From: Clostridium sp.
GTDB lineage: Bacteria; Bacillota; Clostridia; Clostridiales; Clostridiaceae
Reading direction: 5' to 3'
Assembly: GCA_028692255.1 (NCBI GenBank)
Contig: JAQUXS010000003.1
Span: 1-64,000 of the forward strand
DNA length: 64,000 nt
Below, piece after piece: positions 8,647 to 18,662 of this stretch. Within the stretch, counting starts at the first letter, position 1. Every line of letters begins with the position of its first letter. Both the position numbers and the translations under genes were made by a program. Under the pieces are notes generated by a model. It did not search any database. It was given only the letters and a program-made list of their open reading frames with translations, and was not told the origin of the DNA.

Positions 8647-10317
8647 TTAAAATAAACCTACGATATTACCATCTTCATCAATATCCATTTTTTGTGCTGC
8701 AGGTACTTTTGGAAGCCCTGGCATAGTCATAACATTACCTGTTAACACTACAATAAAGCCAGCTCCGTTTGATATTCTAACTTCACGCACATTTATTTTA
8801 AACCCACTTGGTCTTCCAAGTAAACTAGGATCGTCGGATAGTGAGTATTGAGTCTTTGCAACACATACAGGAAGTTTATCCATTTCAAATTTTTCAAGAT
8901 CTGCAATTTGCTTTTTTGCTGCCCTGTCATATGTAACTCCGTCAGCTCCATAAATCTCTTTTGCTATTATATCAAGTTTTTCTTTTATACTAAGTTTTAC
9001 ATCATATAAAACTTTAAAATTACTTTCTTCGTTTTCTACTACGTTAAGTACTTTATCTGCTAAGTCAAGTCCACCTTCTGAACCTTTTCCCCAAACTTCA
9101 GTAAGTGATGATTTAACACCTAATTTTGCACAATAATCTTCGATAAATTTAAGTTCCTCTTCACTATCAGTTACAAACTTATTTATTGCAACAACTACAG
9201 GCACTCCATATTTTTTAATATTTTCTATCTGCTTTTGAAGATTTGTTATACCTTTCTTAAGTGCATCCATATTAGGATTATTAAGTTCGTCTTTCTTTGC
9301 ACCACCATGATGTTTTAGTGCTCTTACTGTAGCAACTATTACTGTACAATCTGGCTTTAATTTACCATATCTGCATTTTATATCAAAGAATTTTTCAGCT
9401 CCAAGATCAGCTCCAAAACCTGCTTCTGTAACTGTGTAATCTGAAAGTTTTAATGCAGTTTTAGTAGCAAGTATACTATTGCATCCATGTGCTATATTTG
9501 CAAAGGGCCCTCCGTGGATTATTGCAGGAGTATTTTCAAGAGTCTGAACAAGATTTGGCTTTATTGCATCTTTCATTAAAAGTGCCATAGCACCTTGTAC
9601 CTCTAAGTCTTTACAATATACTGGATTACCATCTAAATCATAAGCTACAAGTATTTTTCCCATTCTTTCCTTTAAATCCATAAGATTTGTTGAAAGACAT
9701 AGTATTGCCATGATTTCAGATGCAACAGTTATCATAAAACTATCTTCTCTTGGGAAACCATTTACTTTTGCTCCTAGACCAACAACAATTTGTCTAAGTG
9801 CTCTATCATTCATGTCCATTACTCTTTTGAAAACTATTCTTCTTACATCAATTCTTAATTTATTTCCTTGATGTACATGGTTATCAATAGCTGCACATAA
9901 AAGATTATTTGATGAAGTTATTGCATGCATATCACCTGTAAAATGTAAATTTATATCTTCCATTGGTACAACCTGTGCATATCCGCCACCTGCTGCTCCA
10001 CCTTTTATACCAAATACAGGTCCAAGTGAAGGTTCTCTAAGTGCAATTAAAACATTTTTCCCCTTCTTTTTAAGTGCATCTCCAAGTCCAACAGTTACAG
10101 TTGATTTTCCTTCACCTGCAGGTGTTGGATTAATAGCTGTTACGAGAATAAGCTTACCATTAGCTTTATCTTCTCTGCTCTTTAAAGTGTTTAAAGATAT
10201 TTTACACTTATATTTTCCGTATAATTCTATATCATCTTCGTTAAGTCCAATTTTTTCAGCTATTTTATAAATAGGTTCCATTTTTGCATCTTGTGCAATT
10301 TCAATATCAGATTTCAT
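8647..10317 (-). CDS. fhs: Formate--tetrahydrofolate ligase
   Basis: It condenses formate, ATP and tetrahydrofolate to 10-formyl-THF, feeding purine synthesis and one-carbon metabolism (the methyl branch of Wood-Ljungdahl in acetogens). The 556 residues match the family. Signatures include the ATP loop [66 protein letters not shown] and the C-terminal [12 protein letters not shown]. It is flanked by the ftsH terminator upstream and a weak hairpin downstream, so it is probably monocistronic. A 15-bp palindrome lies in its promoter region. Confidence 0.97.
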   Translation of the reverse strand: MKSDIEIAQDAKMEPIYKIAEKIGLNEDDIELYGKYKCKISLNTLKSREDKANGKLILVTAINPTPAGEGKSTVTVGLGDALKKKGKNVLIALREPSLGPVFGIKGGAAGGGYAQVVPMEDINLHFTGDMHAITSSNNLLCAAIDNHVHQGNKLRIDVRRIVFKRVMDMNDRALRQIVVGLGAKVNGFPREDSFMITVASEIMAILCLSTNLMDLKERMGKILVAYDLDGNPVYCKDLEVQGAMALLMKDAIKPNLVQTLENTPAIIHGGPFANIAHGCNSILATKTALKLSDYTVTEAGFGADLGAEKFFDIKCRYGKLKPDCTVIVATVRALKHHGGAKKDELNNPNMDALKKGITNLQKQIENIKKYGVPVVVAINKFVTDSEEELKFIEDYCAKLGVKSSLTEVWGKGSEGGLDLADKVLNVVENEESNFKVLYDVKLSIKEKLDIIAKEIYGADGVTYDRAAKKQIADLEKFEMDKLPVCVAKTQYSLSDDPSLLGRPSGFKINVREVRISNGAGFIVVLTGNVMTMPGLPKVPAAQKMDIDEDGNIVGLF

Positions 10318-10383
10318 CTTTACAAACGCCCCTTTGTAATAAACTTATTGTTCCTTCGATTAAATATTATATCACATAGTGAG

Positions 10384-10398
10384 TCCATATTATATGGA
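10384..10398. promoter_or_regulatory. Palindrome upstream of fhs (possible operator)
   Basis: TCCATATTATATGGA is a perfect 15-bp inverted repeat between the ftsH terminator and fhs, just upstream of a TGTGATATAAT-type -10. Position and symmetry suggest an operator, but no factor can be named. Confidence 0.25.
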
Positions 10399-10414
10399 TT
10401 TTACGAACAATATC

Positions 10415-10446
10415 AAAAAACAGGAACATAACGTTCCTGTTTTTTA
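10415..10446 (-). terminator. Rho-independent terminator after ftsH
   Basis: The inverted repeat CAGGAAC/GTTCCTG is flanked by A and T runs directly after the ftsH stop codon. It reads as a terminator on the minus strand and may be bidirectional. Confidence 0.85.
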
Positions 10447-10447
10447 A

Positions 10448-12256
10448 TCAACTATTTGCAAATATATCTTCAAATTCATCAGATTCAAGCTTTTCTTTAT
10501 CAAGAAGAGCCTCTGCAACTGATTTTAATTTACTCATATTATCAGAAAGAAGTGTTTCTGCTTTCTCATAAGCTTCACTAATAAGTCTCTTTACTTCATC
10601 GTCTATTTTAGCTCCAACTTCTTCACTGAAGTTTCTATTTCTTCCAAGATCTCTGCCTAGGAACACTTCATCTTGATCTGTACCAAAGGATATTGGTCCT
10701 AATGTATCGCTCATTCCGTATTCCATAATCATCTTTCTTGCAATGTTTGATGCTCTATCTATATCATTTTTGGCTCCTGTACTTATATCTCCAATAACAA
10801 GTTTTTCTGCAACTCTTCCTCCAAGAAGTCCAACAATTTCATCTTCAAGTTTACTCTTAGACATGTATGCACTATCTCTAACTGGAAGATGCATTGTATA
10901 TCCTCCTGCCATGCCTCTTGGGACTATACTTATTTGATGTACAGGGTCACTATTTGGTAAAAGTTTCATAACAACTGCATGACCTGCCTCATGGAAAGCT
11001 GTAAGTCTTCTGTCGTCTTCATTAATAACTCTGCTCTTTTTCTCAGGACCAGCTATAACTCTTGTTATAGCTTCTTCTAACTCCTGCATGCCAATTATTG
11101 TCTTACTTCTTCTAACTGCTAAAAGTGCAGCTTCATTCATAAGATTTTCAAGATCTGCTCCTGTAAACCCTGCAGTTTCTTTTGCAAGTATATCTAGTTT
11201 TACACTTTCTTCAATAGGTTTATTTTTTGAATGAACCTTAAGTATTTCTTCTCTTCCTTTTACATCAGGAGCTCCAACCATTATCTGTCTATCAAAACGA
11301 CCTGGCCTTAAAAGAGCTCTATCTAATATGTCTGGTCTATTAGTTGCTGCAAGTATTATTATACCTTCGTTTATACCAAATCCATCCATTTCAACAAGGA
11401 GCTGATTTAATGTCTGTTCTCTTTCGTCATGACCACCGCCAAGACCTGCTCCTCTTTGTCTTCCAACTGCATCTATTTCATCAATAAATACTATACATGG
11501 TGAATTTTTCTTTGCCTGTTCAAATAAGTCTCTTACTCTTGAAGCACCAACTCCGACGAACATTTCAACAAAGTCAGATCCTGATATGCTAAAGAATGGT
11601 CTTCCAGCTTCACCAGCAACAGCTTTTGCAAGCAATGTTTTACCCGTTCCAGGAGGTCCTACAAGTAAGACTCCTTTAGGAATTCTTGCTCCCATATCCA
11701 AATATCTCTTAGGAACCTTTAAAAAGTCAACTATTTCTGCAAGTTCAGCTTTTTCTTCATCTTCTCCAGCAACATCATCAAAAGTAACTTTATCTTTTTC
11801 ATCTGGTGAAGCCATTTTAGCCTTACTCTTTCCAAAATTCATTACTCCCTTGCCACCTGCACCGCCTTGGGATTGCTGCATAAAAATAAACCAAAGCACA
11901 ACAAGAAACAAAATGGACAATATACTTGGAAGCCAATTAAGCCATACCGGAACATTTGCAGGTGCTGTATATGATTCTTCAGCATCACTTTTATTTTGAT
12001 TTTGACCTAAAAATTGTGAAAGTCTCTGCATAGGTGCAACTGTTTCAAAAGCTGTTCCATCTTTGTATTTACCATCAATTGTCATATTGTCATCTTTTAC
12101 TTCAAAACTTTTTATTTGATTTGAAATGTATTTCTTTTCAAATACATTAAAAGTTATTTCATTATTGCTTTTACTGCTTTGCATTAATGTAAGTGCTGTA
12201 AAAACTATTACTATGGATACTATAACCCAGACTGTGGCGCTTGATATCTTCTTCAC
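10448..12256 (-). CDS. ftsH: ATP-dependent zinc metalloprotease FtsH
   Basis: This membrane-anchored AAA+ protease degrades misassembled membrane and regulatory proteins. Two membrane segments (about 8-25 and 107-126) bracket a small extracytoplasmic domain. The AAA module has Walker A GPPGTGKT (about 200-207), Walker [12 protein letters not shown] and the second region of homology [20 protein letters not shown]. The protease domain has the zinc site HEAGH. The start is a GTG at 12256 with a run of six Gs upstream. The 602-residue length is typical. It follows tilS-hpt as in B. subtilis. Confidence 0.97.
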   Translation of the reverse strand: MKKISSATVWVIVSIVIVFTALTLMQSSKSNNEITFNVFEKKYISNQIKSFEVKDDNMTIDGKYKDGTAFETVAPMQRLSQFLGQNQNKSDAEESYTAPANVPVWLNWLPSILSILFLVVLWFIFMQQSQGGAGGKGVMNFGKSKAKMASPDEKDKVTFDDVAGEDEEKAELAEIVDFLKVPKRYLDMGARIPKGVLLVGPPGTGKTLLAKAVAGEAGRPFFSISGSDFVEMFVGVGASRVRDLFEQAKKNSPCIVFIDEIDAVGRQRGAGLGGGHDEREQTLNQLLVEMDGFGINEGIIILAATNRPDILDRALLRPGRFDRQIMVGAPDVKGREEILKVHSKNKPIEESVKLDILAKETAGFTGADLENLMNEAALLAVRRSKTIIGMQELEEAITRVIAGPEKKSRVINEDDRRLTAFHEAGHAVVMKLLPNSDPVHQISIVPRGMAGGYTMHLPVRDSAYMSKSKLEDEIVGLLGGRVAEKLVIGDISTGAKNDIDRASNIARKMIMEYGMSDTLGPISFGTDQDEVFLGRDLGRNRNFSEEVGAKIDDEVKRLISEAYEKAETLLSDNMSKLKSVAEALLDKEKLESDEFEDIFANS

Positions 12257-12333
12257 TCTAGGCCCCCCTCTCTTAATGAATACGTTACGATTTTATCATA
12301 CCGCATATTTATTTACAATAATATAAATCTTAA

Positions 12334-12870
12334 TTATTTATAAATTTGTTCTTTAAGACTTCCTACAAAAGGAAGATTTCTATATTTCTCAGCATAATCT
12401 AACCCATAACCAACAAGGAAATCATCTGGTACTTCAAATCCCATATATTTAATTTCCATTTCTACCTGCCTTCTTTCAGGTTTATTTAAAAGTGCTGCAA
12501 TTTCTATGCTGTTTGGTTTTCTATCTTTAAGATACTCCTTTAAGTACGAAAGAGTAATTCCTGTATCTATAATGTCTTCTACTAAAAGTACATCTTTTCC
12601 TTCTATAGAAGAGTCTAAATCTTTTAAAATTTTAACTTTTCCCGATGATACTGATCCATCTCCATAACTTGATGCATCCATAAAATCCATAGTACATGGT
12701 ATATCTATTTCTTTCATAAGATCTGAAAGGAACATAAAGGATCCCTTTAAAATTCCAACTAAAATAAGCTCTTTTCCATTATAGTTTAAACTTATCTCTC
12801 TGCCAAGTTCCCTTATTCTTTTTCTTATCTCGCCTTCTGTTAACAGTATCTCTTTAATATCTTCTTTCAT
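12334..12870 (-). CDS. hpt: Hypoxanthine(-guanine) phosphoribosyltransferase
   Basis: It salvages hypoxanthine or guanine with PRPP to IMP or GMP. The PRPP-binding motif VLLVEDIIDTGITLSYL, the N-terminal LVGILKGSFMFLSDLM and the C-terminal FLVGYGLDYAEKYRNLPFVG are diagnostic. Length is 178 residues. Its start codon overlaps the tilS stop by 4 bp, showing translational coupling in the conserved tilS-hpt-ftsH cluster. Confidence 0.96.
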   Translation of the reverse strand: MKEDIKEILLTEGEIRKRIRELGREISLNYNGKELILVGILKGSFMFLSDLMKEIDIPCTMDFMDASSYGDGSVSSGKVKILKDLDSSIEGKDVLLVEDIIDTGITLSYLKEYLKDRKPNSIEIAALLNKPERRQVEMEIKYMGFEVPDDFLVGYGLDYAEKYRNLPFVGSLKEQIYK

Positions 12871-14261
12871 CGTAAATCTTCCCCGCCTTCAAATCTGATT
12901 TCTAGTATGTCTTTAGTTTCATCAGTCACTTTAAATATATCACTAACCCTATATCCTACTATCCATGCAATCTCATCATCGAAACATATAAGAGGTATCT
13001 TATCACGAAGTGGCTTTGAAATTTTCATATCAATAAAAATATCTTTTATTTTTTTTGTGCCTTTCATACCAAACGGAGTAAACTTATCTCCATTTTTTCT
13101 AAATCTAATACTTATCTTTTCATTAATTTTACCATAATCAAAATACTTTACAAACCTATTTGTATTAAAATCAATGTTTTCATCTTTTTTTATGATTTTA
13201 ATGTTTACTTTATAACCATATTCTTTTATATTATTACAAGTTTTAAGTTCAAGTTTATATTCCTTTGAATAGTCTTTAGCATTTATATTATCAAAGCGCA
13301 AAATAATGTCACCATAATTATTGTACGCTTCTATATTCCTCGGAAGAGACAATATAGATCCTGTACTTTTATGCTGCATATATATTATATCTAAAATATG
13401 TTTTTTTTCAAAATTATATGTACTTTTAGCTAGATATGAAATTGCCCTTCTAATTATCCTTGTTATTATAGCCTCTTTTTCTAAAAATGCCTCTTTTTTT
13501 ATTGTAACCTTACCACTACTTTCATAGCAATATATTTTGTATTTTTTAATTGAAAAATCTTCAATAAATTTGTTATCAACACTTAAAGTATCGCTGAGCC
13601 TATTAAGTGCAGCAATTATATCGCTATTGAAATTCTTTTTTATATATGGAATGATATCTAGTCTAACTTTATTTCTCCCATATATATACTCAAAATTTGT
13701 TTTATCTATCTTTGGATTTAATTTATTTTCTCTACAATAATCCTCAATTTCATCTCTTGAAACTTTTATAAGTGGTCTTACATAAACGTTATCTCTTACA
13801 GGTCTTATTCCTATAAGTCCATTTAATCCAGCCCCCCTCATAATGTGCATTAATATTGTTTCTGCTTGGTCATTGGCATTATGAGCTATGGCAATTTTAT
13901 CTGCTCCTATTTTACCCTTTAGTTCTTCAAAAAATTCATATCTCGCTGTTCTTCCTGCCATTTCACAGGATTGCCCTTTTTCTCTGCAAAGAGCATTTAC
14001 ATCAACTCTTTTGCTGTAAAAATCTATATTCTTTTTTCTGCAGAATTCTCTAACAAATTCTTCATCTTCGTCTGCATCTTTTCCCCTAAGACAATGATTT
14101 AAATGTGCTGCACAAATATCAATATGCAGTTCACTTTTCAAATTATATAGAGTATTTAAAAGACACATAGAATCAGGGCCTCCTGAAACAGCAACTATAA
14201 CTTTATCATTTTTACAAAACATATGATTTTCTTCTATTGTCTGTAATACTTTATGAATCAA
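12867..14261 (-). CDS. tilS: tRNA(Ile)-lysidine synthetase
   Basis: TilS converts C34 of tRNA-Ile(CAU) to lysidine so that it reads AUA and is charged with isoleucine. The N-terminal PP-loop ATPase motif VAVSGGPDSMCLL (about 23-35), HLNHCLRGKDADEDEEFV and IAHNANDQAETILMHIMRGAG are typical. The C-terminal domain (about 380-464) ends with the usual KKIKDIFIDMKI region. A TTG start with an AGGAAG site opens the frame. A probable substrate tRNA lies at 568-644. Confidence 0.95.
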   Translation of the reverse strand: MIHKVLQTIEENHMFCKNDKVIVAVSGGPDSMCLLNTLYNLKSELHIDICAAHLNHCLRGKDADEDEEFVREFCRKKNIDFYSKRVDVNALCREKGQSCEMAGRTARYEFFEELKGKIGADKIAIAHNANDQAETILMHIMRGAGLNGLIGIRPVRDNVYVRPLIKVSRDEIEDYCRENKLNPKIDKTNFEYIYGRNKVRLDIIPYIKKNFNSDIIAALNRLSDTLSVDNKFIEDFSIKKYKIYCYESSGKVTIKKEAFLEKEAIITRIIRRAISYLAKSTYNFEKKHILDIIYMQHKSTGSILSLPRNIEAYNNYGDIILRFDNINAKDYSKEYKLELKTCNNIKEYGYKVNIKIIKKDENIDFNTNRFVKYFDYGKINEKISIRFRKNGDKFTPFGMKGTKKIKDIFIDMKISKPLRDKIPLICFDDEIAWIVGYRVSDIFKVTDETKDILEIRFEGGEDLR

Positions 14262-14377
14262 AAAAACACTTCCTATTTTTACAAAATATTTTCACTAAGA
14301 TAAATAATTTTCACACAATTTATATTAGAACATTATAACATATTTTTAAATTTTCATTCAATGTATAATCATAAATA

Positions 14378-16765
14378 TTAGTAAAGACTGTACACTTTAG
14401 ATACTATTGCAGTTATATCATCTTTTGCTCTTCCCTTTCCAAGTTCCAATGATTTTTTCACAAGCTCCTCTACTAATTCTTTTGGATTATTTGAACTTGC
14501 ATTTTTTAAATATTGTTCTATCCAGCCTGTTTTACCTGCATTATTATTGTCAAAGTCCGTAACCCCATCACTTAGCATTACTATAATATCACCATTTTGT
14601 AAATTTTTATTTTTTATATCTATATCAGCTTCATCAAGAACTCCTATTGGAAGTGTCCTTGAATTTATTATTTCGACTCTATCTTTTCTTTTAATAAAAC
14701 TAGGAGCTGCTCCAACTTTCATAAAAGAAGCTTCACCCGAATACAAATCAACACCGCAAAGATCCATAGTTGAAAATTTTTCATCTTCACTAAACTTTAA
14801 TGTCATAACTGAATTTATACAATTAATTGCTGTGAGTTTATCAATTCCAGCATGTGTAAATTTTTCAATTAAATCAATTGCCGCTTTACTTTCACGACCA
14901 GCACTTCCCCCTGAACCCATACCATCACTAATTGCTATCATATAATTTTCATCTCTATTTTTTCCAAAACTATAACTGTCGCCATTTTCTTTTTCACCAT
15001 ACTTATTTTTACGGCTTACATAAGAAACCATATAATATTTAGGAGTCTTTTCAAATTCAACACTGCAAAGCTCAGTTTTAGGGTCAATTTTGCATCCATC
15101 ATCCCTTATACACATACATGTATTGGTTACTTCGTTTATTAATGGCAGGATTTTTTTAACACATATTTGTCTCCCTCCACATGCATGCATTGAAATTTTT
15201 ATATTGATTCTATCAGTTTCATCGTTTATGCACATAACATCATTAAATTTAATACCAGTTTTTAAAAACACACTTATAATTTTTTTCTCCATTTCGTAAT
15301 TAAAATTGATATTGTTCTTAAATCCATTATTCATTTCATTTAATATTTCAGATACATTATTTATCTCACCTGCAATCATCCTTCGTCCACTTCCAAGTTT
15401 AGCTCTCCACATTTCATCTGAAACATAATTATTTACAATTTCTTCAGTACTTGCAATAAGAGAATTTTTCTTTATACATTTTTTTATTATCTCATGGGGG
15501 ATCTCACCCTTATTATCTTGATAATTTGATATAAGTTCTTCAAATGCAGCATAGGTATAGTATAGCTCCCTCTTCCAACATATATTTTTCATATTGCAGT
15601 TATTGCATACCCTATCAGCAAGATTCTCAATAATGCCACTACTTTTAGTTTTTAGGGAAAGCTTATCATTTTCTGCAAGACTATTTAAAACCCCTCCCAT
15701 ACCATTTAAGGCCTTCGAAAAATCATCAAGTCTCTTTATATATATATTCTTAACCTTTTCAATATAATTTTCTGATATGTTTTGCTGCTTGTTATCAACG
15801 TTTATTTCTCCTTTTATTTTTTCTATAATTTTAGACGGAATTAAAATAAATACTCCTGATGCCAAGATTCCTTCAATTGGATTAAAATTGTTTAAATCCC
15901 TTGTATAAATTAGCATTATAAGAAATACTATACTAAAACTTATACCTGTAATCCATTTATTTTCCCCTTTAAATATTCCAGATACTATAGCACAAATTGC
16001 AAATACTGCTATATACATTTCCATTTTATTTGTAGACATACCTATTATTATCCCATTAGTCACTCCTATAGTTGTACCTATAGCAAGTCCATTTATATAC
16101 GTCACTATAATGATGCTCAAAAGCGCAATGATATTGGTTATACTAATGTTATATAATTTAAAGCCTTGTGTTCCACTTATAACAAGTGACATCGTTACAG
16201 TCATACATATGAGTTCTTCATTAGTGAAAAGATGTCTTGTTTTTACGTTTTCAAAGCATAAAATAGATTTGTTTATAATATAATATACTGGAAGTATACA
16301 GAGCACTTGAAGAAGAGCAATGAATACAGCCATGTTAAAAGAAGTTTTGCTAAATATAATGCTTACAGAAACAAATATAGCCATTAGTAAAGCAGAATAC
16401 ACAACTGTCATCTTTTTCTTCGGATATTTATCCGTAAAAAGACTTATAAAAGTAATAATACCTGCAGCTATTATGTAAGTATAATATTCTGAAACTGTAT
16501 TTTGAATAGTAAGGTACCCAATTAGCGTACCAACCATAGCTATAATTTTACTTCTCACTTCTTTATTTATGAGTACAGACATTAAAAAAGCAATTCCAAA
16601 TGGCGCAGTGTGGTTTATTAATATAACCCTGCTTATTAATATTGAACATAAAAATAAAGCTGTAAGCTTTATATATCCAACATTAAATAAGATTTTTGCA
16701 TTTATCTTCCCTTTTGTATTCTCCCTGTTTCTTTGATAAGTATAAATTTCTGAATTGTATTGCAT
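14378..16765 (-). CDS. spoIIE: Stage II sporulation protein E (PP2C phosphatase)
   Basis: SpoIIE sits at the sporulation septum and dephosphorylates the anti-anti-sigma factor SpoIIAA, activating sigma-F in the forespore. The N-terminal 320 residues contain about ten hydrophobic segments. A central region with a C-x2-C-x4-C cluster (CNNCNMKNIC) follows, then a PP2C-type domain with IAISDGMGSGGSAGRES, STMDLCGVDLY and IVMLSDGVTDFDNN carrying the metal-binding aspartates. The 795-residue length is normal. ATG follows GGGGAGA. A promoter with a 21-bp spacer and an overlapping 0A-box lies upstream, as in B. subtilis spoIIE. Confidence 0.96.
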   Translation of the reverse strand: MQYNSEIYTYQRNRENTKGKINAKILFNVGYIKLTALFLCSILISRVILINHTAPFGIAFLMSVLINKEVRSKIIAMVGTLIGYLTIQNTVSEYYTYIIAAGIITFISLFTDKYPKKKMTVVYSALLMAIFVSVSIIFSKTSFNMAVFIALLQVLCILPVYYIINKSILCFENVKTRHLFTNEELICMTVTMSLVISGTQGFKLYNISITNIIALLSIIIVTYINGLAIGTTIGVTNGIIIGMSTNKMEMYIAVFAICAIVSGIFKGENKWITGISFSIVFLIMLIYTRDLNNFNPIEGILASGVFILIPSKIIEKIKGEINVDNKQQNISENYIEKVKNIYIKRLDDFSKALNGMGGVLNSLAENDKLSLKTKSSGIIENLADRVCNNCNMKNICWKRELYYTYAAFEELISNYQDNKGEIPHEIIKKCIKKNSLIASTEEIVNNYVSDEMWRAKLGSGRRMIAGEINNVSEILNEMNNGFKNNINFNYEMEKKIISVFLKTGIKFNDVMCINDETDRINIKISMHACGGRQICVKKILPLINEVTNTCMCIRDDGCKIDPKTELCSVEFEKTPKYYMVSYVSRKNKYGEKENGDSYSFGKNRDENYMIAISDGMGSGGSAGRESKAAIDLIEKFTHAGIDKLTAINCINSVMTLKFSEDEKFSTMDLCGVDLYSGEASFMKVGAAPSFIKRKDRVEIINSRTLPIGVLDEADIDIKNKNLQNGDIIVMLSDGVTDFDNNNAGKTGWIEQYLKNASSNNPKELVEELVKKSLELGKGRAKDDITAIVSKVYSLY

Positions 16766-16796
16766 AAAATCATCTCCCCAATAATAAACTATTTTT

Positions 16797-16831
16797 ATTA
16801 TAGCAGTATTACCTGGAATTATTTGTCAAAA
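16797..16831 (-). promoter_or_regulatory. Spo0A-type promoter of spoIIE (21-bp spacer, overlapping 0A-box)
   Basis: On the minus strand TTGACA (16824-16829) and TATAAT (16797-16802) are perfect hexamers separated by 21 bp. The plus strand across the -35 reads TTTGTCAAAAA (from 16822), matching the Spo0A box. B. subtilis spoIIE and spoIIG promoters are known for such long spacers and need Spo0A~P bound by the -35. The regulatory role here is inference from that precedent. Confidence 0.72.
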
Positions 16832-16844
16832 ATGATTTTACAAA

Positions 16845-17033
16845 AAAAGTTTTTTAAGACATCAATCCCTAATCATGTTAATAAAATATCATTTTATATT
16901 TTTATATTTCACAATAGCCAAATATAACAAAATAAATTCTATATTTAGATTAGCATTTGAAGAATTTAGGAACTTATTTATCAATTTATTAATGATTTTA
17001 GTCAAGTAGATTAGTTAAATATATGAATAGCAA
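16845..17033. other. AT-rich intergenic spacer between spoIIE promoter and tRNA cluster
   Basis: No convincing gene, hairpin or repeat is visible; the sequence is mostly A/T runs. Confidence 0.4.
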
Positions 17034-17060
17034 AAGAACTCATACAATGTATGAGTTCTT
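17034..17060 (-). terminator. Terminator of tRNA cluster copy 1
   Basis: The hairpin AAGAACTCATAC/GTATGAGTTCTT directly follows tRNA-Met and continues into TTTT on the minus strand. It is homologous to the hairpin at 17388-17413. Confidence 0.8.
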
Positions 17061-17136
17061 GGTAGCGGAAATAGGACTTGAACCTACGACACTTCGGGTA
17101 TGAACCGAATGCTCTAGCCAACTGAGCTATTCCGCC
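17060..17136 (-). tRNA. tRNA-Met (elongator, CAU), copy 1
   Basis: 77-nt cloverleaf with acceptor GGCGGAA, anticodon loop TTCATAC and encoded CCA. It lacks the initiator's C1 mismatch. The D arm reads GCTCAGTTGGC, one base different from copy 2. Confidence 0.93.
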
Positions 17137-17141
17137 AAGTT

Positions 17142-17217
<76 letters not shown>

Positions 17218-17223
17218 ATATTT

Positions 17224-17313
17224 TGGTGCCGAAGACCGGAATCGAACCGGTACGGTGGTTTAAGCACCGCAGGATTTTAAGTCCTGTGCGTCTGCCAGTT
17301 CCGCCACTTCGGC
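17224..17313 (-). tRNA. tRNA-Leu (anticodon UAA), copy 1
   Basis: 90-nt class II tRNA with a long variable arm (GCGGTGCTTAAACCACCGT), anticodon loop CTTAAAA (TAA) and encoded CCA. Confidence 0.95.
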
Positions 17314-17340
17314 AAATCATCGTTCTTGACGACATTAAAT

Positions 17341-17369
17341 AGTATATAATAAAAAAGAATACTTGTCAA
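17341..17369 (-). promoter_or_regulatory. Promoter of tRNA cluster copy 1
   Basis: Minus-strand TTGACA (17364-17369), 17-bp spacer, TATACT (17341-17346). It lies between the two tandem tRNA clusters. Confidence 0.7.
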
Positions 17370-17387
17370 TACTTATTTTTGCAATAA

Positions 17388-17413
17388 AAAAACTCATACA
17401 TATGTATGAGTTT
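17388..17413 (-). terminator. Terminator of tRNA cluster copy 2
   Basis: The perfect palindromic stem AAACTCATACATATGTATGA... directly follows the CCA of tRNA-Met copy 2 and runs into a T-rich tract on the minus strand. Confidence 0.78.
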
Positions 17414-17489
17414 GGTAGCGGAAATAGGACTTGAACCTACGACACTTCGGGTATGAACCGAATGCTCTAGCCAGCTGAGCTATTCCGCC
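17413..17489 (-). tRNA. tRNA-Met (elongator, CAU), copy 2
   Basis: Identical to copy 1 except for one D-arm base (GCTCAGCTGGC). Anticodon loop TTCATAC; CCA encoded. Confidence 0.93.
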
Positions 17490-17494
17490 AGATT

Positions 17495-17570
<76 letters not shown>

Positions 17571-17575
17571 ATATT

Positions 17576-17665
17576 TGGTGCCGAAGACCGGAATCGAACC
17601 GGTACGGTGGTTTAAGCACCGCAGGATTTTAAGTCCTGTGCGTCTGCCAGTTCCGCCACTTCGGC
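17576..17665 (-). tRNA. tRNA-Leu (anticodon UAA), copy 2
   Basis: 90-nt class II tRNA identical by eye to copy 1. Confidence 0.95.
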
Positions 17666-17692
17666 AAGCCATCACTTTTGACGACGAAATTT

Positions 17693-17721
17693 ATTATATC
17701 TTATATTTATGAAAATGTCAA
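17693..17721 (-). promoter_or_regulatory. Promoter of tRNA cluster copy 2
   Basis: Minus-strand TTGACA (17716-17721), 17-bp spacer, TATAAT (17693-17698): full consensus. Confidence 0.75.
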
Positions 17722-17741
17722 TAATTATTCTCTAATAAATA

Positions 17742-17763
17742 AAAGAGACTTAGAAGTCTCTTT
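17742..17763 (-). terminator. Terminator after yabR-like gene
   Basis: The hairpin AAAGAGACT/AGTCTCTTT with a short loop, followed by TTATTTATT on the minus strand, lies 12 bp past the stop codon. Confidence 0.78.
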
Positions 17764-17774
17764 ATTTTCTCGTA

Positions 17775-18185
17775 TTAACCTTTTTTATAACCTCCGTGGC
17801 CTTTAGCTTCTTGATGTTTCTTAAGATCTTGAAATCTTTCCTCGCTGTCCTTTAAAAATTTAGAAAGTCTATCTTCAAAGTCAGCTGCTCCATTTTGTTT
17901 TGATTTTACGTTTTTAGTCCAGTCAATCTCAATAGGCTTTACTGATTTTTTTGGTATATTTGCTTGCTTTATTGATAAACTTATCTTACCATTATCGTCT
18001 ACTGATAGCACTTTTACCTTTACTTTATCTTCTTCTTTTATATAATCCTTAATATCTTTTACAAAAGTATCCGCAACTTCTGAAATATGCACCAAACCTG
18101 TTTTTCCTTCAACCTCAACAAATGCGCCAAAATTCGTAATGTTAACTACTTTACCCTCTAGAATCGTTCCTGCCTTTAAGGTCAT
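17775..18185 (-). CDS. yabR: S1-domain RNA-binding protein (YabR family)
   Basis: The 136-residue protein has one N-terminal S1 domain (about 1-72). The motifs are GTILEGKVVNITNFGAFVEV, GLVHISEVAD and VKVKVLSVDDNGKISLSIKQA, which form the RNA-binding OB fold. A basic, charged tail ending GHGGYKKG follows. YabR-like proteins sit next to divIC in Bacillus and clostridia; their exact role is not established. The start has GGAGGAG upstream. It is the terminal gene of this sporulation/cell-division block. Confidence 0.88.
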   Translation of the reverse strand: MTLKAGTILEGKVVNITNFGAFVEVEGKTGLVHISEVADTFVKDIKDYIKEEDKVKVKVLSVDDNGKISLSIKQANIPKKSVKPIEIDWTKNVKSKQNGAADFEDRLSKFLKDSEERFQDLKKHQEAKGHGGYKKG

Positions 18186-18305
18186 GTTAAAAAGACTCCT
18201 CCTTGATTATGTTTATATTTTATAATTATATAATGATTGACTAATACTATAAATAAATTATAACATATATGTATTCATATTATATCTAATTGTTCAATCA
18301 TAATA

Positions 18306-18578
18306 TTATTTACCACTATTTAATACAGGAATTTCACCCTGCTTAATAAGACCCAACTTTTCTCTAGCAAGCTTTTCACTGTATTCATCAGTTTTTGCCA
18401 TCTTAAGTTCATCTTGTAATTTGGAATTGTTATTTTCTATTTCTTTTGCCTGTTCAGTTTTGTCATAAATTTTAGATTGGATTCTATTAATAATAATCTG
18501 TTGATTTACTAATAAATAACACATATTAATAATAAAGATTCCGAAAATGAGATATTTTAATTTAGACCTTTTCTTCAT
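18306..18578 (-). CDS. divIC: Septum formation initiator, DivIC/FtsB family
   Basis: A 90-residue bitopic membrane protein: basic N terminus (MKKRSKLK), one membrane helix (about 8-26), then a coiled coil (about 30-62) and the short conserved EKLAREKLGLIKQGEI segment. This layout is that of DivIC/FtsB, which links FtsL and DivIB at the division septum. Position between yabQ and yabR matches B. subtilis. Sequence similarity in this family is low, so context carries part of the call. Confidence 0.88.
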   Translation of the reverse strand: MKKRSKLKYLIFGIFIINMCYLLVNQQIIINRIQSKIYDKTEQAKEIENNNSKLQDELKMAKTDEYSEKLAREKLGLIKQGEIPVLNSGK

Positions 18579-18662
18579 AGCCTTTCCCTCACAATTAAGA
18601 ATATTAACATATCTATATTCTAATTTCTTTTTTACATATATTCAAGTTTTTTATTTTAAAAT

